DNA of 64,000 nt from Bacillus_BD sp963708895 (GCA_963708895.1 CAVPUE010000004.1:67025-131024); one strand, 5' to 3'; positions 17,102 to 26,253 are shown, numbered from the stretch's first letter. Numbers and translations are program-made. Notes: a model not told the origin generated them from the sequence alone.

Positions 17102-17914
17102 ATGTGGAATATTTGGCGCTCTGAACTGCGCATGACGGTACGACAACGATCCTTTTATTCTTTTTTAATTTTGTGGGTCGCTGTGATATCACTTTTATTT
17201 TTATTACAAGCAAGTGCTCCCTCATTAACTGGATATACAAATATGACGGCGACGGTCGTGAATATTGCGTTATATATCATCCCGCTATTCATGTTAATCA
17301 TTGGTTCCTTTTCAATTGCCAATGAAATGGAAAATGGTCAATGGCGGTTGTTAACAACTTATCCTTTATTTACGCTGTTTTATATTGTTGGAAAAATAGG
17401 TGGACAATTTACGGCACAAGCGATTGTGTTTACCTTCAGTTATGGAATTAGCTTAGGGATCGGCCTCATAATGGGGAATGGTTTTTCTAGTGACTGGCTA
17501 CTATCTATCTATTTTTTCTGTATTAGTCTGATTTTTTTCTTTCTAATCATTGGCATTACCGTTGGGACAATTGTATCAACAAGGTGGCAGGCGTTATCAA
17601 TTTCGGTGATTATTTGGTTTTTCCTCATTATGATCTGGCCAACTGCGCTCATTGGCATTTTAGGTTTAGTCCCTTACCCCTGGATTGCCCCATTGATGAA
17701 ATTAGCCTTATTTCTCAATCCTGCTGAATTTATTCGAGTGGCCTTTGTGCTATCGCTCGATGGTGGAGCTGTTTTTGGACAGGCCTATGATTCATTAATG
17801 ACGTTCTTAGGATCTTCTTCCGGAGTCCTGATTAATATCTTATATTTTATTGGCTTTCTAACCGTGATGTTATTATTCTCGATGATTATGCTGGAGTGGA
17901 GGAAAAGGCGATGA
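17102..17914 (+). CDS. nosY: NosY-like ABC transporter permease
   Basis: 270-residue ABC-2 type membrane protein. It starts MWNIWRSELRMTVRQRSFYS, the cytoplasmic N-terminus typical of NosY, and has six hydrophobic segments (roughly residues 22-40, 55-75, 100-125, 135-160, 170-195 and 245-265). With NosF it forms the ABC transporter of the NosDFY complex that energises sulfur or copper handling for N2O reductase assembly. Start chosen at ATG 17102, with GAGG 7 nt upstream; in-frame TTG 17084 and ATG 17096 are alternatives. The stop overlaps nosF (ATGA). Confidence 0.82.
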   Translation: MWNIWRSELRMTVRQRSFYSFLILWVAVISLLFLLQASAPSLTGYTNMTATVVNIALYIIPLFMLIIGSFSIANEMENGQWRLLTTYPLFTLFYIVGKIGGQFTAQAIVFTFSYGISLGIGLIMGNGFSSDWLLSIYFFCISLIFFFLIIGITVGTIVSTRWQALSISVIIWFFLIMIWPTALIGILGLVPYPWIAPLMKLALFLNPAEFIRVAFVLSLDGGAVFGQAYDSLMTFLGSSSGVLINILYFIGFLTVMLLFSMIMLEWRKRR

Positions 17915-18606
17915 CAGGATTAATCGTAGATGGTGTCTCAAAGGTTTATAAAAAAAAGACTGCATTGTATCCATGTTCCTTTGAAGTAACGGAGGGAACA
18001 TGCGTTGTTTTGTGCGGAGGAAATGGTGCTGGAAAAAGTACATTACTGCAAATCATTGCCGGGATTCTTTATCCATCAAGTGGGACAACCACTATAAATG
18101 AGAGAGGCATTAAATATGACCGCGAGAATTACTTAAAAGAGATTGGTTTCATGCCAGATGACTTTCATGCCCAGGAAATGATGACGGTTGAGGAGTTTCT
18201 TCGTTTTTATGGGAATTTGCGGAAGGTGAAAAGAGATAGGGTCAACGAGGTCATGGATTTAATCGGCCTTCAAGATAAGAAGCATGAGCTAGTAAAAAGT
18301 TTGTCTAAGGGCATGAGACAGCGCCTATTATTTGGGCAATCGATTTTAGCGAAGCCATCCCTGTTGTTACTAGATGAACCAACAAATGGCTTGGATCCCT
18401 ACTGGGTAAACCAATTCATTGAAATTCTAAATGAAATTAAAAAGAATGGTACGATAATTGTGTTTTCGACTCATATGATGGATGTAGCAGCCGAAACGGG
18501 TGACATCATTCTTTTTATGAAGCAGGGTAAGGTCATTCAAACCATTGATAATGAAGTCAAAAGTGAAGAGACCACGATGAAATTGATGAAGCTTCATCGA
18601 CAATAA
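17911..18606 (+). CDS. nosF: NosF-like ABC transporter ATP-binding protein
   Basis: 231-residue ABC ATPase, partner of NosY. Walker A is CGGNGAGKSTLLQ, the signature is LSKGMRQRLLFGQ, Walker B is LLLLDEPTNGLDP, and the H-loop is STHMMD. The start is ATG 17911, overlapping the nosY stop; the in-frame GTG at 17896 is part of the GTGGAGGAAAAG ribosome site and is not the start. The gene family alone would be generic, but position after nosD-nosL-nosY supports NosF. nosZ is not in the window, so the client enzyme is encoded elsewhere or is different. Confidence 0.85.
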   Translation: MTGLIVDGVSKVYKKKTALYPCSFEVTEGTCVVLCGGNGAGKSTLLQIIAGILYPSSGTTTINERGIKYDRENYLKEIGFMPDDFHAQEMMTVEEFLRFYGNLRKVKRDRVNEVMDLIGLQDKKHELVKSLSKGMRQRLLFGQSILAKPSLLLLDEPTNGLDPYWVNQFIEILNEIKKNGTIIVFSTHMMDVAAETGDIILFMKQGKVIQTIDNEVKSEETTMKLMKLHRQ

Positions 18607-18700
18607 ACTGGCATATAGATTGCAAGTAGAAATCATTAAGTTACCATTAAGAGATTTACTTTTTATTAGAAGGATGGTAGACTTAGTTCTATTGAAAACA

Positions 18701-18880
18701 ATATATGGTGTTTCGTTTTATATAGGTACTACAATATGTAGTTTAATAGGGAAGTTCGGTGCAATACCGACGCTGTCCCCGCAACTGTGAAGCTGACGAT
18801 GATTCAAAGCCACTATGCATGCGCATGGGAAGGGAATCGGAGAATGAAGCCAAGCCAGGAGACCTGCCTATATAAAACAG
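18701..18880 (+). promoter_or_regulatory. cobalamin (B12) riboswitch controlling nrdHIEF
   Basis: Contains the B12-box core AAGCCAGGAGACCTGCC (18850-18866) and the upstream conserved blocks GGGAAGTTCGGTGCAATACC and CTGTCCCCGCAACTGTGA, in the proper order and spacing. A strong terminator follows at 18951, giving a transcriptional OFF switch: adenosylcobalamin should stop expression of the B12-independent ribonucleotide reductase. Similar control of class I enzymes in organisms with a B12-dependent class II enzyme is established in Streptomyces. Confidence 0.93.
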
Positions 18881-18950
18881 ATTGATCATTTCTTCGGGGA
18901 TTGAGAAATGGAGACGTATCCATTTCTTTATTTCTGAACGTTTCCATTTT

Positions 18951-18983
18951 AGGCTATCTCTATTTGAAGAGATAGCCTTTTTA
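18951..18983 (+). terminator. riboswitch expression-platform terminator
   Basis: Perfect 11-bp stem AGGCTATCTCT (18951-18961) with AGAGATAGCCT (18968-18978), loop ATTTGA, then TTTTATT. Confidence 0.9.
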
Positions 18984-18995
18984 TTATTTCCGAAA

Positions 18996-19178
18996 GGCTG
19001 TTTTTTAAAAGTTTGTTGTTAAAATCCAAAGGCCGATTTTAACGTAGAAAAAGCTATTTTGCGCACTTAAATTAAATTTGCAGCTCTTTTCTCAAAAGTA
19101 ATTAGCAATTTTCAATATGAAAACATTAACAATTTGATTTTTTCTACTCCAAAAGCAACAAAGTTTGAGAAAAGAGCC
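18996..19178 (-). repeat. MITE-like repeat copy 2, in the nrd leader
   Basis: Full-length 183-bp copy in reverse orientation. Conserved blocks GTTAAAATCC, GGCCGATTTTAACGTAGAAA, GCAGCTCTTTTCTCAAAA and CAACAAAGTTTGAGAAAAG are shared with copies 1, 3 and 4. It lies between the riboswitch terminator and the nrdH ribosome site, so it is transcribed as part of the nrd leader. Flanking octamers TTCCGAAA and TTAGAAAA agree only partly. Confidence 0.8.
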
Positions 19179-19196
19179 TTAGAAAAGAGGGATTAT

Positions 19197-19421
19197 ATGA
19201 AACTTTATACGAAAACAATCTGTCCAAAATGCCTTCTAGTAAAATCGGAATTACAACGTGCAGGGCTTGAAGCAGACATTATTAACATTGATGAAGATGA
19301 ACAAGCAAAGCAAACGATCATTGAAGCAGGCTTTCTAAGTGTTCCTGTTCTTGAATTTGAAGGAAAGTTTATCGGTGATGTAAAGGAAGTTATTTCCCAA
19401 ATTGAGCTGATTGCCCAATGA
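19197..19421 (+). CDS. nrdH: glutaredoxin-like protein NrdH
   Basis: 74-residue thioredoxin-fold electron donor to class Ib ribonucleotide reductase. The active-site pair is Cys9-Pro-Lys-Cys12 in MKLYTKTICPKCLLVKSEL. The cis-Pro region is LSVPVLEFEGKFIGD. Start at ATG 19197, preceded by AAAAGAGGG; earlier in-frame codons lie inside the repeat and are unlikely. The stop overlaps the nrdI start (ATGA), marking a tightly coupled operon. Confidence 0.92.
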   Translation: MKLYTKTICPKCLLVKSELQRAGLEADIINIDEDEQAKQTIIEAGFLSVPVLEFEGKFIGDVKEVISQIELIAQ

Positions 19422-19777
19422 TTGTTTATGCAAGTCGAACAGGGAATGTACGATATATTGCAACCAAATTAAAGGCGGAGTGTATTGAGATTTCTGAGGA
19501 ATTAAAATTGACTAGTCCTTATCTATTAATTACATATACAGATGGGCTCGGTGATATTCCTGCAAAAGTTGCTCGATTTTTAGAAAACAATGCAAAATTT
19601 TGTAAAGGCGTAGTTGTTAGTGGCAATAGCAACTTCGGCCATACGGTATTTGGCGGTGCTGGTGATAAAATTGCAGCGACGTATCATATATCCCTAGTAC
19701 GTAAATTAGATTTACGAGGATATCAAGAGGATTATGAAGCGATTCAAAAGTTTTATGAAACGAGGGTGACGGGATGA
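19418..19777 (+). CDS. nrdI: NrdI, flavodoxin-like activator of the class Ib RNR
   Basis: 119-residue FMN protein that supplies the oxidant to assemble the dimanganese tyrosyl radical in NrdF. The FMN phosphate loop is YASRTGNVRY (residues about 4-13). Further flavodoxin contacts are TYTDGLGDIP and SGNSNFGHTVFGGAGD, the latter resembling the NrdI Gly-rich loop beside the flavin. Length is normal. It overlaps nrdH upstream and nrdE downstream by 4 nt each. Confidence 0.94.
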   Translation: MIVYASRTGNVRYIATKLKAECIEISEELKLTSPYLLITYTDGLGDIPAKVARFLENNAKFCKGVVVSGNSNFGHTVFGGAGDKIAATYHISLVRKLDLRGYQEDYEAIQKFYETRVTG

Positions 19778-21866
19778 ATACGTATTTAAAGCTAAATAAT
19801 GATGTCTTGAATCGTTATAGCACAACAGGACAATTAGAGTTGGAAAAAGATCGTGAAGCGACACGTCGTTACTTTTTAGAATATGTAAATGTGCGTCTAC
19901 GTTACTTTATTGATATTGAAGAAAAAATTCGTTATTTAGTAGATGAGGGCTACTACGAAAAAGAATTTATTGACCTATACGATATGGAATTTATTAAAAG
20001 ATTATACAAAAAAGCTTATGATTATCACTTCCGTTTTCCATCTTTTATGAGTGCTAGCAAGTTTTACGATAGTTATGCTATGAAAAGCCGTGATGGAGAA
20101 GAAATTCTAGAAAAATATGAAGATCGTATGGTAATCATTGCCTTGTATTTAGCCCAAGGGAATCCGGAGCTAGCAGAACAAGCAGTGGCAGCTATGATGG
20201 AGGCTTATCAACCTGCCACACCAACTGCTTTAAATAGCGGGAAGAAAGCACGTGGCGAGTTAGTGAGCTGCTTTAAATTATCAATGGATGACTCGATGAA
20301 TAGTATCGCTGAAAATATTGGTTATTGCTTAGAGCTATCCCGCCTAGGTGGTGGTGTCGGCGTGAACTTAACGGATTTACGTCCATTGGGGGATCCAATT
20401 AAAGGAATTTTAAACCGTGCAAGTGGTGTCATTCCAGTTGCCAAGCTTCTAGAAAACTCATTTAGCTATTCGAATCAACTAGGACAACGGAATGGTTCGG
20501 GTGTTGCCTATTTAAATATTTTTCATGGCGATATTGAAAATTTTATTTCATCGAAAAAACCAAATGCCGACGATAAAATCCGCTTGGCAACACTATCAAC
20601 CGGGATCATTATTCCAAGTATTTTCTTTGAGTTAATGAAAAGAGATAAAGATATTGTTTTGTTTAGTCCATACGATATTTTTAAAGAGTACGGCAAACGT
20701 ATGTCTGAAATCTCGATTACAGAGATGTATTACGAATTACTAGATAATCATAATATCCGCAAAATCAAGCGCTTAAATGCACGAAAGCTTTATACAGAAG
20801 TGAAAAAGGCACAATTTGAATCGGGTTACCCATTTGAAATCTTTGATGATAATGTCAACGAAGTCCATCCACTCAAAAACATAGGTCGTGTGAAAATGTC
20901 CAATCTGTGTACAGAAATACTACAAGTACAACAAACCAGTTTGATTACGGACCAAGACGAACCAAACCAATACGGCTTAGATGTATCGTGCAATTTAGGA
21001 TCGATTGATATTCATGCGGCTAGTAAAGTGAAGGACTTTGGAAAGTTAGTGGATACATCTATGCGTTTATTAACAAACGTTTCACAAATGACGGATATTA
21101 AAAATGTACCTTCTGTTGCCAAGGCAAATCAATTAATGCATTCGGTAGGACTTGGTGCCATGAATTTACACGGACATCTTGTGACACAGGGAATTATGTA
21201 CGGTTCAAAGGAATCGATTGATTTTATTGATTGCTTTATGGAAGCTATGAACTACTATTCACTGAAAGCATCAATGGAAATTGCCAAAGAACGCGGCGAA
21301 ACATTCTACGATTTGAGGAAAGTGATTATGCATCAGGGGTTTATTTTGATCAATATGTGAATAAAGAAGAAGAGGTGCATTCAGCGTCGGTGTTAAAAGC
21401 ACTAGGAAACGTTCCAATTATTACTCAAAAAATGTGGCAGTCATTAAAGCAGGATGTAATGCAATACGGCTTATTTCATTCCTATCGGTTAGCGGTGGCT
21501 CCAACTGGTTCAATCAGTTATATCCGTAGCTGCACTGCTTCCATTGCCCCATGTACAGAGCGCGTGGAGGTACGTGATTATGCTGATAGCCGAACCATTT
21601 ATCCAATGCCACATTTAACAAACGATAATACTCATTTGTATGTGGAAGCCTACGATGTCAGTCCTTATGACTTAATCGATTTATATGCTGCTGCTCAAAA
21701 ACATGTGGATCAAGGAATTTCGATGACGCTTTATGTTACTGACAATTGGACAACCGAACAACTAGCAAAAATTTATATTTATGCTTGGATGAAAGGGATT
21801 AAGTCCGTTTACTATGTGCGTCAACGATTACAAACACTAGAGGAGTGTGTAGCATGTCAAATTTAA
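19774..21866 (+). CDS. nrdE: class Ib ribonucleotide reductase alpha subunit NrdE (frameshifted)
   Basis: Catalytic subunit converting ribonucleoside diphosphates to deoxyribonucleotides. It starts overlapping nrdI. Recognisable segments: ARGELVSCFKLSMDDSM (first active-site Cys), GGGVGVNLTDLRPLG, SNLCTEILQ (radical Cys and Glu), APTGSISYI, and C-terminal LEECVACQI with the CxxC shuttle pair that NrdH re-reduces. The frame breaks near 21326: FYD is followed by TTGAG where TTTGAG is expected, so one T is missing. The protein resumes as EESDYASGVYFDQYVNKEEE. Corrected length is about 698 residues, normal for NrdE. A one-base deletion in a T-run suggests a sequence error. Confidence 0.92.
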
Positions 21867-22822
21867 CTTATGAGGCGGTCAACTGGAATAAGCCGACGAG
21901 TGAACTTGCACAAGTATTTTGGGATCAGCAATGGAAGCAAATTTGGTTTCCAGAAGAAATAGCGGTAAGTAAAGATGTCAAACAGTGGCAAAATTTTGAG
22001 CATCAAGATACGTATAAAAAAGTATTTGCTGGATTAACACTACTTGATACGGTTCAAACCAATATTGGCATGAATCAAATCGCTGCCTACACAACAGATT
22101 TACAAGAAAAGGCTGTATTAACCGTTTTTGCATCTTTTGAAGCCATTCATGCGAAATCTTACTCTTATATCTTTACTACCCTTTGTACGAACACAGAAAT
22201 CGATGAACTTTTTGAATGGGTAAAGAAAAACGAGTATCTACAATATAAAGCAAATAAAATTGGTGATCTTTATAACAATATAGAAGAAGGAAATCCAGAA
22301 AGTCTATGGAAAGCAATGTTTTCATCCGTCATGCTTGAATCCTTCTTATTTTACTCTGGCTTTTTCTATCCTCTCTATTTAGGGGGACAAGGCTTCCTAC
22401 GAAATAGTGCAGAGGTTATTTCATTAATCTTACGTGACGAATCAATTCATGGTGTGGCAGTAGGCTTTTTTGCGCAAAATCTATTCAAGCAATTTTCAAA
22501 GGAAAAGCAGGATGAGCTGAAAGTATGGGGCTATGAACTATTGCTCGATCTCTACCAAAATGAAATGAAGTATACCGATGATGTTTATGCTGAAACAGGG
22601 TTATCACCAGAGGTTAAAGCATATGTACGCTATAATGCGAATAAAGCATTAATGAATGTCGGCTTCGAATCGATGTTTCCAGAGGAAGAAGTCAATCCAA
22701 TTGTGATGAATGGGATTCGTAATGAAGGCTCTACGTATGATTTCTTTTCACAAAAGGGCTCTACTTATGCAAAAGCGAAAGTGGCTCCTATTACAGATGA
22801 TACCTTTCAATTTAATAGATAA
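21854..22822 (+). CDS. nrdF: class Ib ribonucleotide reductase beta subunit NrdF
   Basis: Dimetal-tyrosyl radical subunit. Start set at ATG 21854 (MSNLTYEAVNWNKP), giving 322 residues and overlapping the nrdE 3' end by 13 nt; the in-frame ATG-like start 9 nt earlier lacks spacing from the GAGGAG site. Metal-ligand regions are visible: FASFEAIHAKSYSYIF (Glu and His) and ILRDESIHGVAVGFF (Glu and His). The N-terminal ligand lies in FAGLTLLDTVQTNIG. Downstream dut follows by 11 nt, so deoxynucleotide synthesis and dUTP removal are co-expressed. Confidence 0.94.
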   Translation: MSNLTYEAVNWNKPTSELAQVFWDQQWKQIWFPEEIAVSKDVKQWQNFEHQDTYKKVFAGLTLLDTVQTNIGMNQIAAYTTDLQEKAVLTVFASFEAIHAKSYSYIFTTLCTNTEIDELFEWVKKNEYLQYKANKIGDLYNNIEEGNPESLWKAMFSSVMLESFLFYSGFFYPLYLGGQGFLRNSAEVISLILRDESIHGVAVGFFAQNLFKQFSKEKQDELKVWGYELLLDLYQNEMKYTDDVYAETGLSPEVKAYVRYNANKALMNVGFESMFPEEEVNPIVMNGIRNEGSTYDFFSQKGSTYAKAKVAPITDDTFQFNR

Positions 22823-22833
22823 GGAGAAACATC

Positions 22834-23271
22834 ATGAACTTAGAAGTAAAAATCAAAAGAATTCACGATGATGCATTGCTTCCTATGCAAGCAAACCTAG
22901 GGGATGCCGGAATGGATCTTTATTCAATTGAAACTGCTCTGATTCCATCAGGAGAAGCAAAATTAATTCGAACAGGCTTACAAATCGAACTTCCCAAAGG
23001 AACAGAAGCACAAATTCGTCCTAGAAGTGGCCTCGCCCTAAAATATAGTGTAACGGTACTAAATAGTCCTGGAACGATAGATGAAGGATATCGAGGAGAA
23101 ATTGGTGTTATCATCATCAATCACGGAAAAGAAACCTTTATCGTTGAAAAATCGATGCGTATCGCTCAAATGGTGATTCAGACTGTCCCAGTGGTTCAGC
23201 TTACAGAAGTAAATGAATTATCTCAATCTGAACGAGGAACATCCGGATTTGGCTCAAGTGGTACAAAATAA
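22834..23271 (+). CDS. dut: dUTP diphosphatase (trimeric)
   Basis: Hydrolyses dUTP to dUMP and pyrophosphate, keeping uracil out of DNA and feeding thymidylate synthesis. 145 residues with all five trimeric dUTPase motifs in order: GDAGMDLY, RPRSGLALK, NSPGTIDEGYRGE, RIAQMVIQ and the flexible RGTSGFGSSG tail. AAGGAG lies before the ATG. It is the last intact gene of the nrd operon, an association that makes metabolic sense. A long open stretch in the same frame follows the stop codon (see 23302). Confidence 0.95.
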   Translation: MNLEVKIKRIHDDALLPMQANLGDAGMDLYSIETALIPSGEAKLIRTGLQIELPKGTEAQIRPRSGLALKYSVTVLNSPGTIDEGYRGEIGVIIINHGKETFIVEKSMRIAQMVIQTVPVVQLTEVNELSQSERGTSGFGSSGTK

Positions 23272-23301
23272 AAGAGAATTCTTTGGTCAGTTCTAGCGAG
23301 C

Positions 23302-23406
23302 ATAGATTGCGGACACAAAATAAGCGATGCTAAATCAAGTAAATGCGAAGTATGCCACTGCAATCATTTGGATGTGATCAAACGTATTAACAGATTGCTT
23401 GGTTAG
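23302..23406 (+). pseudogene. possible decayed C-terminal zinc-ribbon of an NrdD-like RNR
   Basis: An open stretch, in the same frame as dut and without a start codon, encodes 34 residues before TAG 23404-23406. It contains DCGHK, then KCEVCHCNH, then LDVIKRINRLLG. The spacing of CG, CxxC and a final I-x-R-I-x-x-x-LG resembles the C-terminal zinc site and GYLG tail of anaerobic (class III) ribonucleotide reductase NrdD. The first Cys of the expected CxxCG is missing. Nothing upstream looks like the rest of NrdD. It may be the relic of a lost reductase gene; a chance match cannot be excluded. Confidence 0.35.
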
Positions 23407-23441
23407 TACAACAAGCAAGAGGAACAAAGGTAAAAAATAGA

Positions 23442-23486
23442 AAAAGCGTGTTTTGATCAATCTTTTTTCAAAACACGCTTTTTCCT
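23442..23486. terminator. bidirectional terminator between the nrd operon and metE
   Basis: Perfect 15-bp stem AAAAGCGTGTTTTGA (23442-23456) with TCAAAACACGCTTTT (23468-23482), flanked by A and T runs. It serves the convergent nrd-dut and metE transcripts. Confidence 0.9.
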
Positions 23487-23513
23487 TTTGTTCAATTTTC
23501 TATATTATCTATG

Positions 23514-25814
23514 TTATTGTCCCTTTTTGGCGAGCAATTTTTCTCTCGTTTGTTCTGCGGCTTCTACCATTACCTTAAGTGCTGCAATAGTCTCATCAAT
23601 CCCTCGTGTTTTTAAACCGCAATCTGGGTTGATCCAGAACAGCTTCGGATTAAGGACTTGAAGGGCACGATCAATGTTTCTTGTCAGCTCTTCAAGCTTT
23701 GGTACACGCGGACTATGAATATCATACACACCAAGACCGATGCCTTTGTCATACGTATTTTCTTCAAAGGCATGAATCAATTCACCATGACTTCTAGATG
23801 TTTCAATTGAAATAACATCAGCATCAAGTGCTGTAATGGCATCGATAATATTTTTGAAGTCTGAATAACACATATGAGTATGAATTTGTGTTTCGTTTTG
23901 TACTGACGTTGTTGCAAGTTTAAACGCATAGACTGCAGCGTTCAAATAGCTTTCCCGTTTTTCCCGTTTTAGTGGTAGCCCCTCACGAATGGCCGGTTCA
24001 TCTACTTGAATCATACGAATTCCATTTTCCTCAAGGGCTTCAACTTCTTTTCGCAGTGCAAGTGCAATTTGATTAACTACCTCATAGCGTGAAATATCAT
24101 CACGTACAAACGACCAGTTTAAAATGGTAATCGGACCTGTAAGCATTCCCTTTACTGGCTTCGTTGTTAACGATTGGGCATAGACGGTTTCCTTAACTGT
24201 CATGGGTTCTTGATAGGATACATCCCCGTAAATAAGCGGTGGCTTTACACAGCGGGAGCCATATGACTGTACCCAACCGAATTTTGTGAATTGAAAACCT
24301 GCTAACTTTTCACCAAAATATTCAACCATATCTGTACGTTCAAATTCTCCATGTACAAGCACATCTAGACCCAGTTCTTCTTGAATCTCAATCCATTTTT
24401 TAATTTCTGCCTTTATATATTGCTCATATTGTTCATCGGTTGACTCGCCTTTACGCCAATTTAAACGCTGTTTTCGCACTTCTTGTGTTTGTGGGAAGCT
24501 TCCGATTGTTGTCGTTGGAAGAAGTGGTAATTGAAAAGCATCTTCCTGAATCCCTTGACGGATATTAAATGCTGCCTCACGTTCAGCTCTGTACGTATGC
24601 AGGTTTTGAATGGCTTCCTGAACTCCTGAATTGTTTCGAGAGGCTGATTGATTTAATGCTTGAATCGCTTTCGTACTTGCTAAGATTTCTTTCTGTATCG
24701 TTTCTTTTCCGTTACGTACGCCTTTCGTAAGTACAACAATTTCCTGTAATTTTTCATCTGCAAATGATAGTGCATCTTTCAGAACTCCATCGAGAGTTTC
24801 TTCGCTCTTCACGGTCACAGGTACATGTAATAAGCTCGATGAAGGCTGTATAATAAGACGGTCTTTTGCAACAACTTCCGCAATCTCTGCAAGAAGGGAA
24901 GACTGATTATCAAGATTCGCACGCCAGATGTTACGCCCATCAATGACCCCAGCAGCAAGCACTTTATCTTTTGGAAAACCATATTTTTTTAAAGCAGCAA
25001 GGTTCTGGCCGTTACCATGAACAAAATCAAGTCCAATTCCTTGAACAGGAAGTGAGATGACATCTTCGTAATGATCAATGCTTTCAAAATAAGTTTGTAA
25101 AATGACCTTTATATTCGGGGCTGCGTGATGCAGATGTTGATAGACATCTTTAAATAGGGCCATTTCTTCTTTTGAAATCGTTGTTGCTAGTATTGGTTCA
25201 TCAATTTGTACCCATTCAACACCTTCTTCTTGTAATTCTCGTAAAATTTCAGCATACAGTGGCACAAATTGATCAACAACTGTATGAAACTCACTTTCTT
25301 TATAGCCCTTTGATAGTTTTACAAATGTTATCGGTCCTAAGATCACTGGCTTTCCGTCAATATTAAGCTTTTGTTTAGCCTCTTTATAAAATTGAAGTGG
25401 ACGATTTTCGACAAGAGTAGGTGCTGCTTCGTTCAATTCTGGAACAATATAGTGATAGTTTGTGTTAAACCATTTGGTCATTTCAGCTGCAACCGCACCT
25501 TTTGTACCTCGTGCTATATCAAAGTACGTTTCAAGTGATACTTTACCTCCACTGTATTCAAAACGTTTCGGTACGAGGCCAAACATAGTAGCTGTATCGA
25601 GTACATGGTCATACAAGCTAAAGTCCCCAACGGGTATTAAGTCAATTCCTTGATCCTTTTGTTTCTGAAGAGACGAAAGACGGATCTCTTCCATTTGATT
25701 TGTGAATGCCTCTTTTTCTAATTTACCAGTCCAAAACTGTTCAAGCGCTTTTTTCCATTCCCGTTTTTCACCAATTCTTGGATAGCCTAAATTTGAGCTT
25801 TTGATTTGATTCAT
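23514..25814 (-). CDS. metE: cobalamin-independent methionine synthase MetE
   Basis: Transfers methyl from methyltetrahydropteroyl-triglutamate to homocysteine, the last step of methionine synthesis, using zinc rather than B12. 766 residues from ATG 25814 (MNQIKSSNLGYPRIGEKREW), with AAGGAG upstream; a GTG 12 nt earlier is less likely. The N-terminal substrate repeat begins with LGYPRIG. The C-terminal catalytic half includes TTIGSFPQT, LVHGEFERTDMVEYFGE, the zinc-ligand segments IHTHMCYSDF (His, Cys) and NPDCGLKTRG (Cys), and IQVDEPAIREG. A B12 riboswitch precedes it, so it should be expressed only when cobalamin is scarce. The frame is intact. Confidence 0.96.
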   Translation of the reverse strand: MNQIKSSNLGYPRIGEKREWKKALEQFWTGKLEKEAFTNQMEEIRLSSLQKQKDQGIDLIPVGDFSLYDHVLDTATMFGLVPKRFEYSGGKVSLETYFDIARGTKGAVAAEMTKWFNTNYHYIVPELNEAAPTLVENRPLQFYKEAKQKLNIDGKPVILGPITFVKLSKGYKESEFHTVVDQFVPLYAEILRELQEEGVEWVQIDEPILATTISKEEMALFKDVYQHLHHAAPNIKVILQTYFESIDHYEDVISLPVQGIGLDFVHGNGQNLAALKKYGFPKDKVLAAGVIDGRNIWRANLDNQSSLLAEIAEVVAKDRLIIQPSSSLLHVPVTVKSEETLDGVLKDALSFADEKLQEIVVLTKGVRNGKETIQKEILASTKAIQALNQSASRNNSGVQEAIQNLHTYRAEREAAFNIRQGIQEDAFQLPLLPTTTIGSFPQTQEVRKQRLNWRKGESTDEQYEQYIKAEIKKWIEIQEELGLDVLVHGEFERTDMVEYFGEKLAGFQFTKFGWVQSYGSRCVKPPLIYGDVSYQEPMTVKETVYAQSLTTKPVKGMLTGPITILNWSFVRDDISRYEVVNQIALALRKEVEALEENGIRMIQVDEPAIREGLPLKREKRESYLNAAVYAFKLATTSVQNETQIHTHMCYSDFKNIIDAITALDADVISIETSRSHGELIHAFEENTYDKGIGLGVYDIHSPRVPKLEELTRNIDRALQVLNPKLFWINPDCGLKTRGIDETIAALKVMVEAAEQTREKLLAKKGQ

Positions 25815-25856
25815 TGTATATAACACTCCTTGTATGGTTTTATTTTCGTTTCAACT

Positions 25857-25895
25857 AAAAAATCTCCCTTTTCAATCAAATAGAAAAGAGAGATT
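25857..25895 (-). terminator. riboswitch-controlled terminator upstream of metE
   Basis: On the minus strand AATCTCTCTTTTC pairs with GAAAAGGGAGATT (one G-U pair), followed by TTTT. It lies between the metE riboswitch and the start codon, giving a transcriptional OFF switch. Confidence 0.85.
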
Positions 25896-25984
25896 CATAC
25901 GCATAGTTAACTAGAGTTGAGACCTTCTGATTTTCTCAACACGTATTCCTTACTCCTCTCTATACATCCGTAGAGTACAAGTGT

Positions 25985-26165
25985 ATACAACAGATAGGTC
26001 TCCTGACTTAGGTTCATCGCTTCTTATCCCTTCCCATTTCAGGTAAAAATGAAACAGTGGTTCATTGATAAGTCGCTCCCCATCACAGTGGCGGGACCGT
26101 GCCGGAATTTAACCGGTCTTCCCTTTTAAGCTGAGTACATAGATACACAGCATCTGATGCATTTT
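25985..26165 (-). promoter_or_regulatory. cobalamin (B12) riboswitch controlling metE
   Basis: Read on the minus strand: GGGAAGACCGGTTAAATTCC, then CGGTCCCGCCACTGTGA, GAAATGGGAAGGGATAAG and the B12 box AAGTCAGGAGACCT. These are the canonical cobalamin riboswitch blocks in order. It probably represses metE when adenosyl- or methylcobalamin is present. In B. subtilis metE has a SAM riboswitch instead, so the regulatory input differs. Confidence 0.93.
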
Positions 26166-26253
26166 GTATTATTTAGGAATGGTATCCTAATTTATGTAAA
26201 GTAAGTATAACATTGGAAAATTAATATAGTGTAACACCTAAAACCTATCCCTT

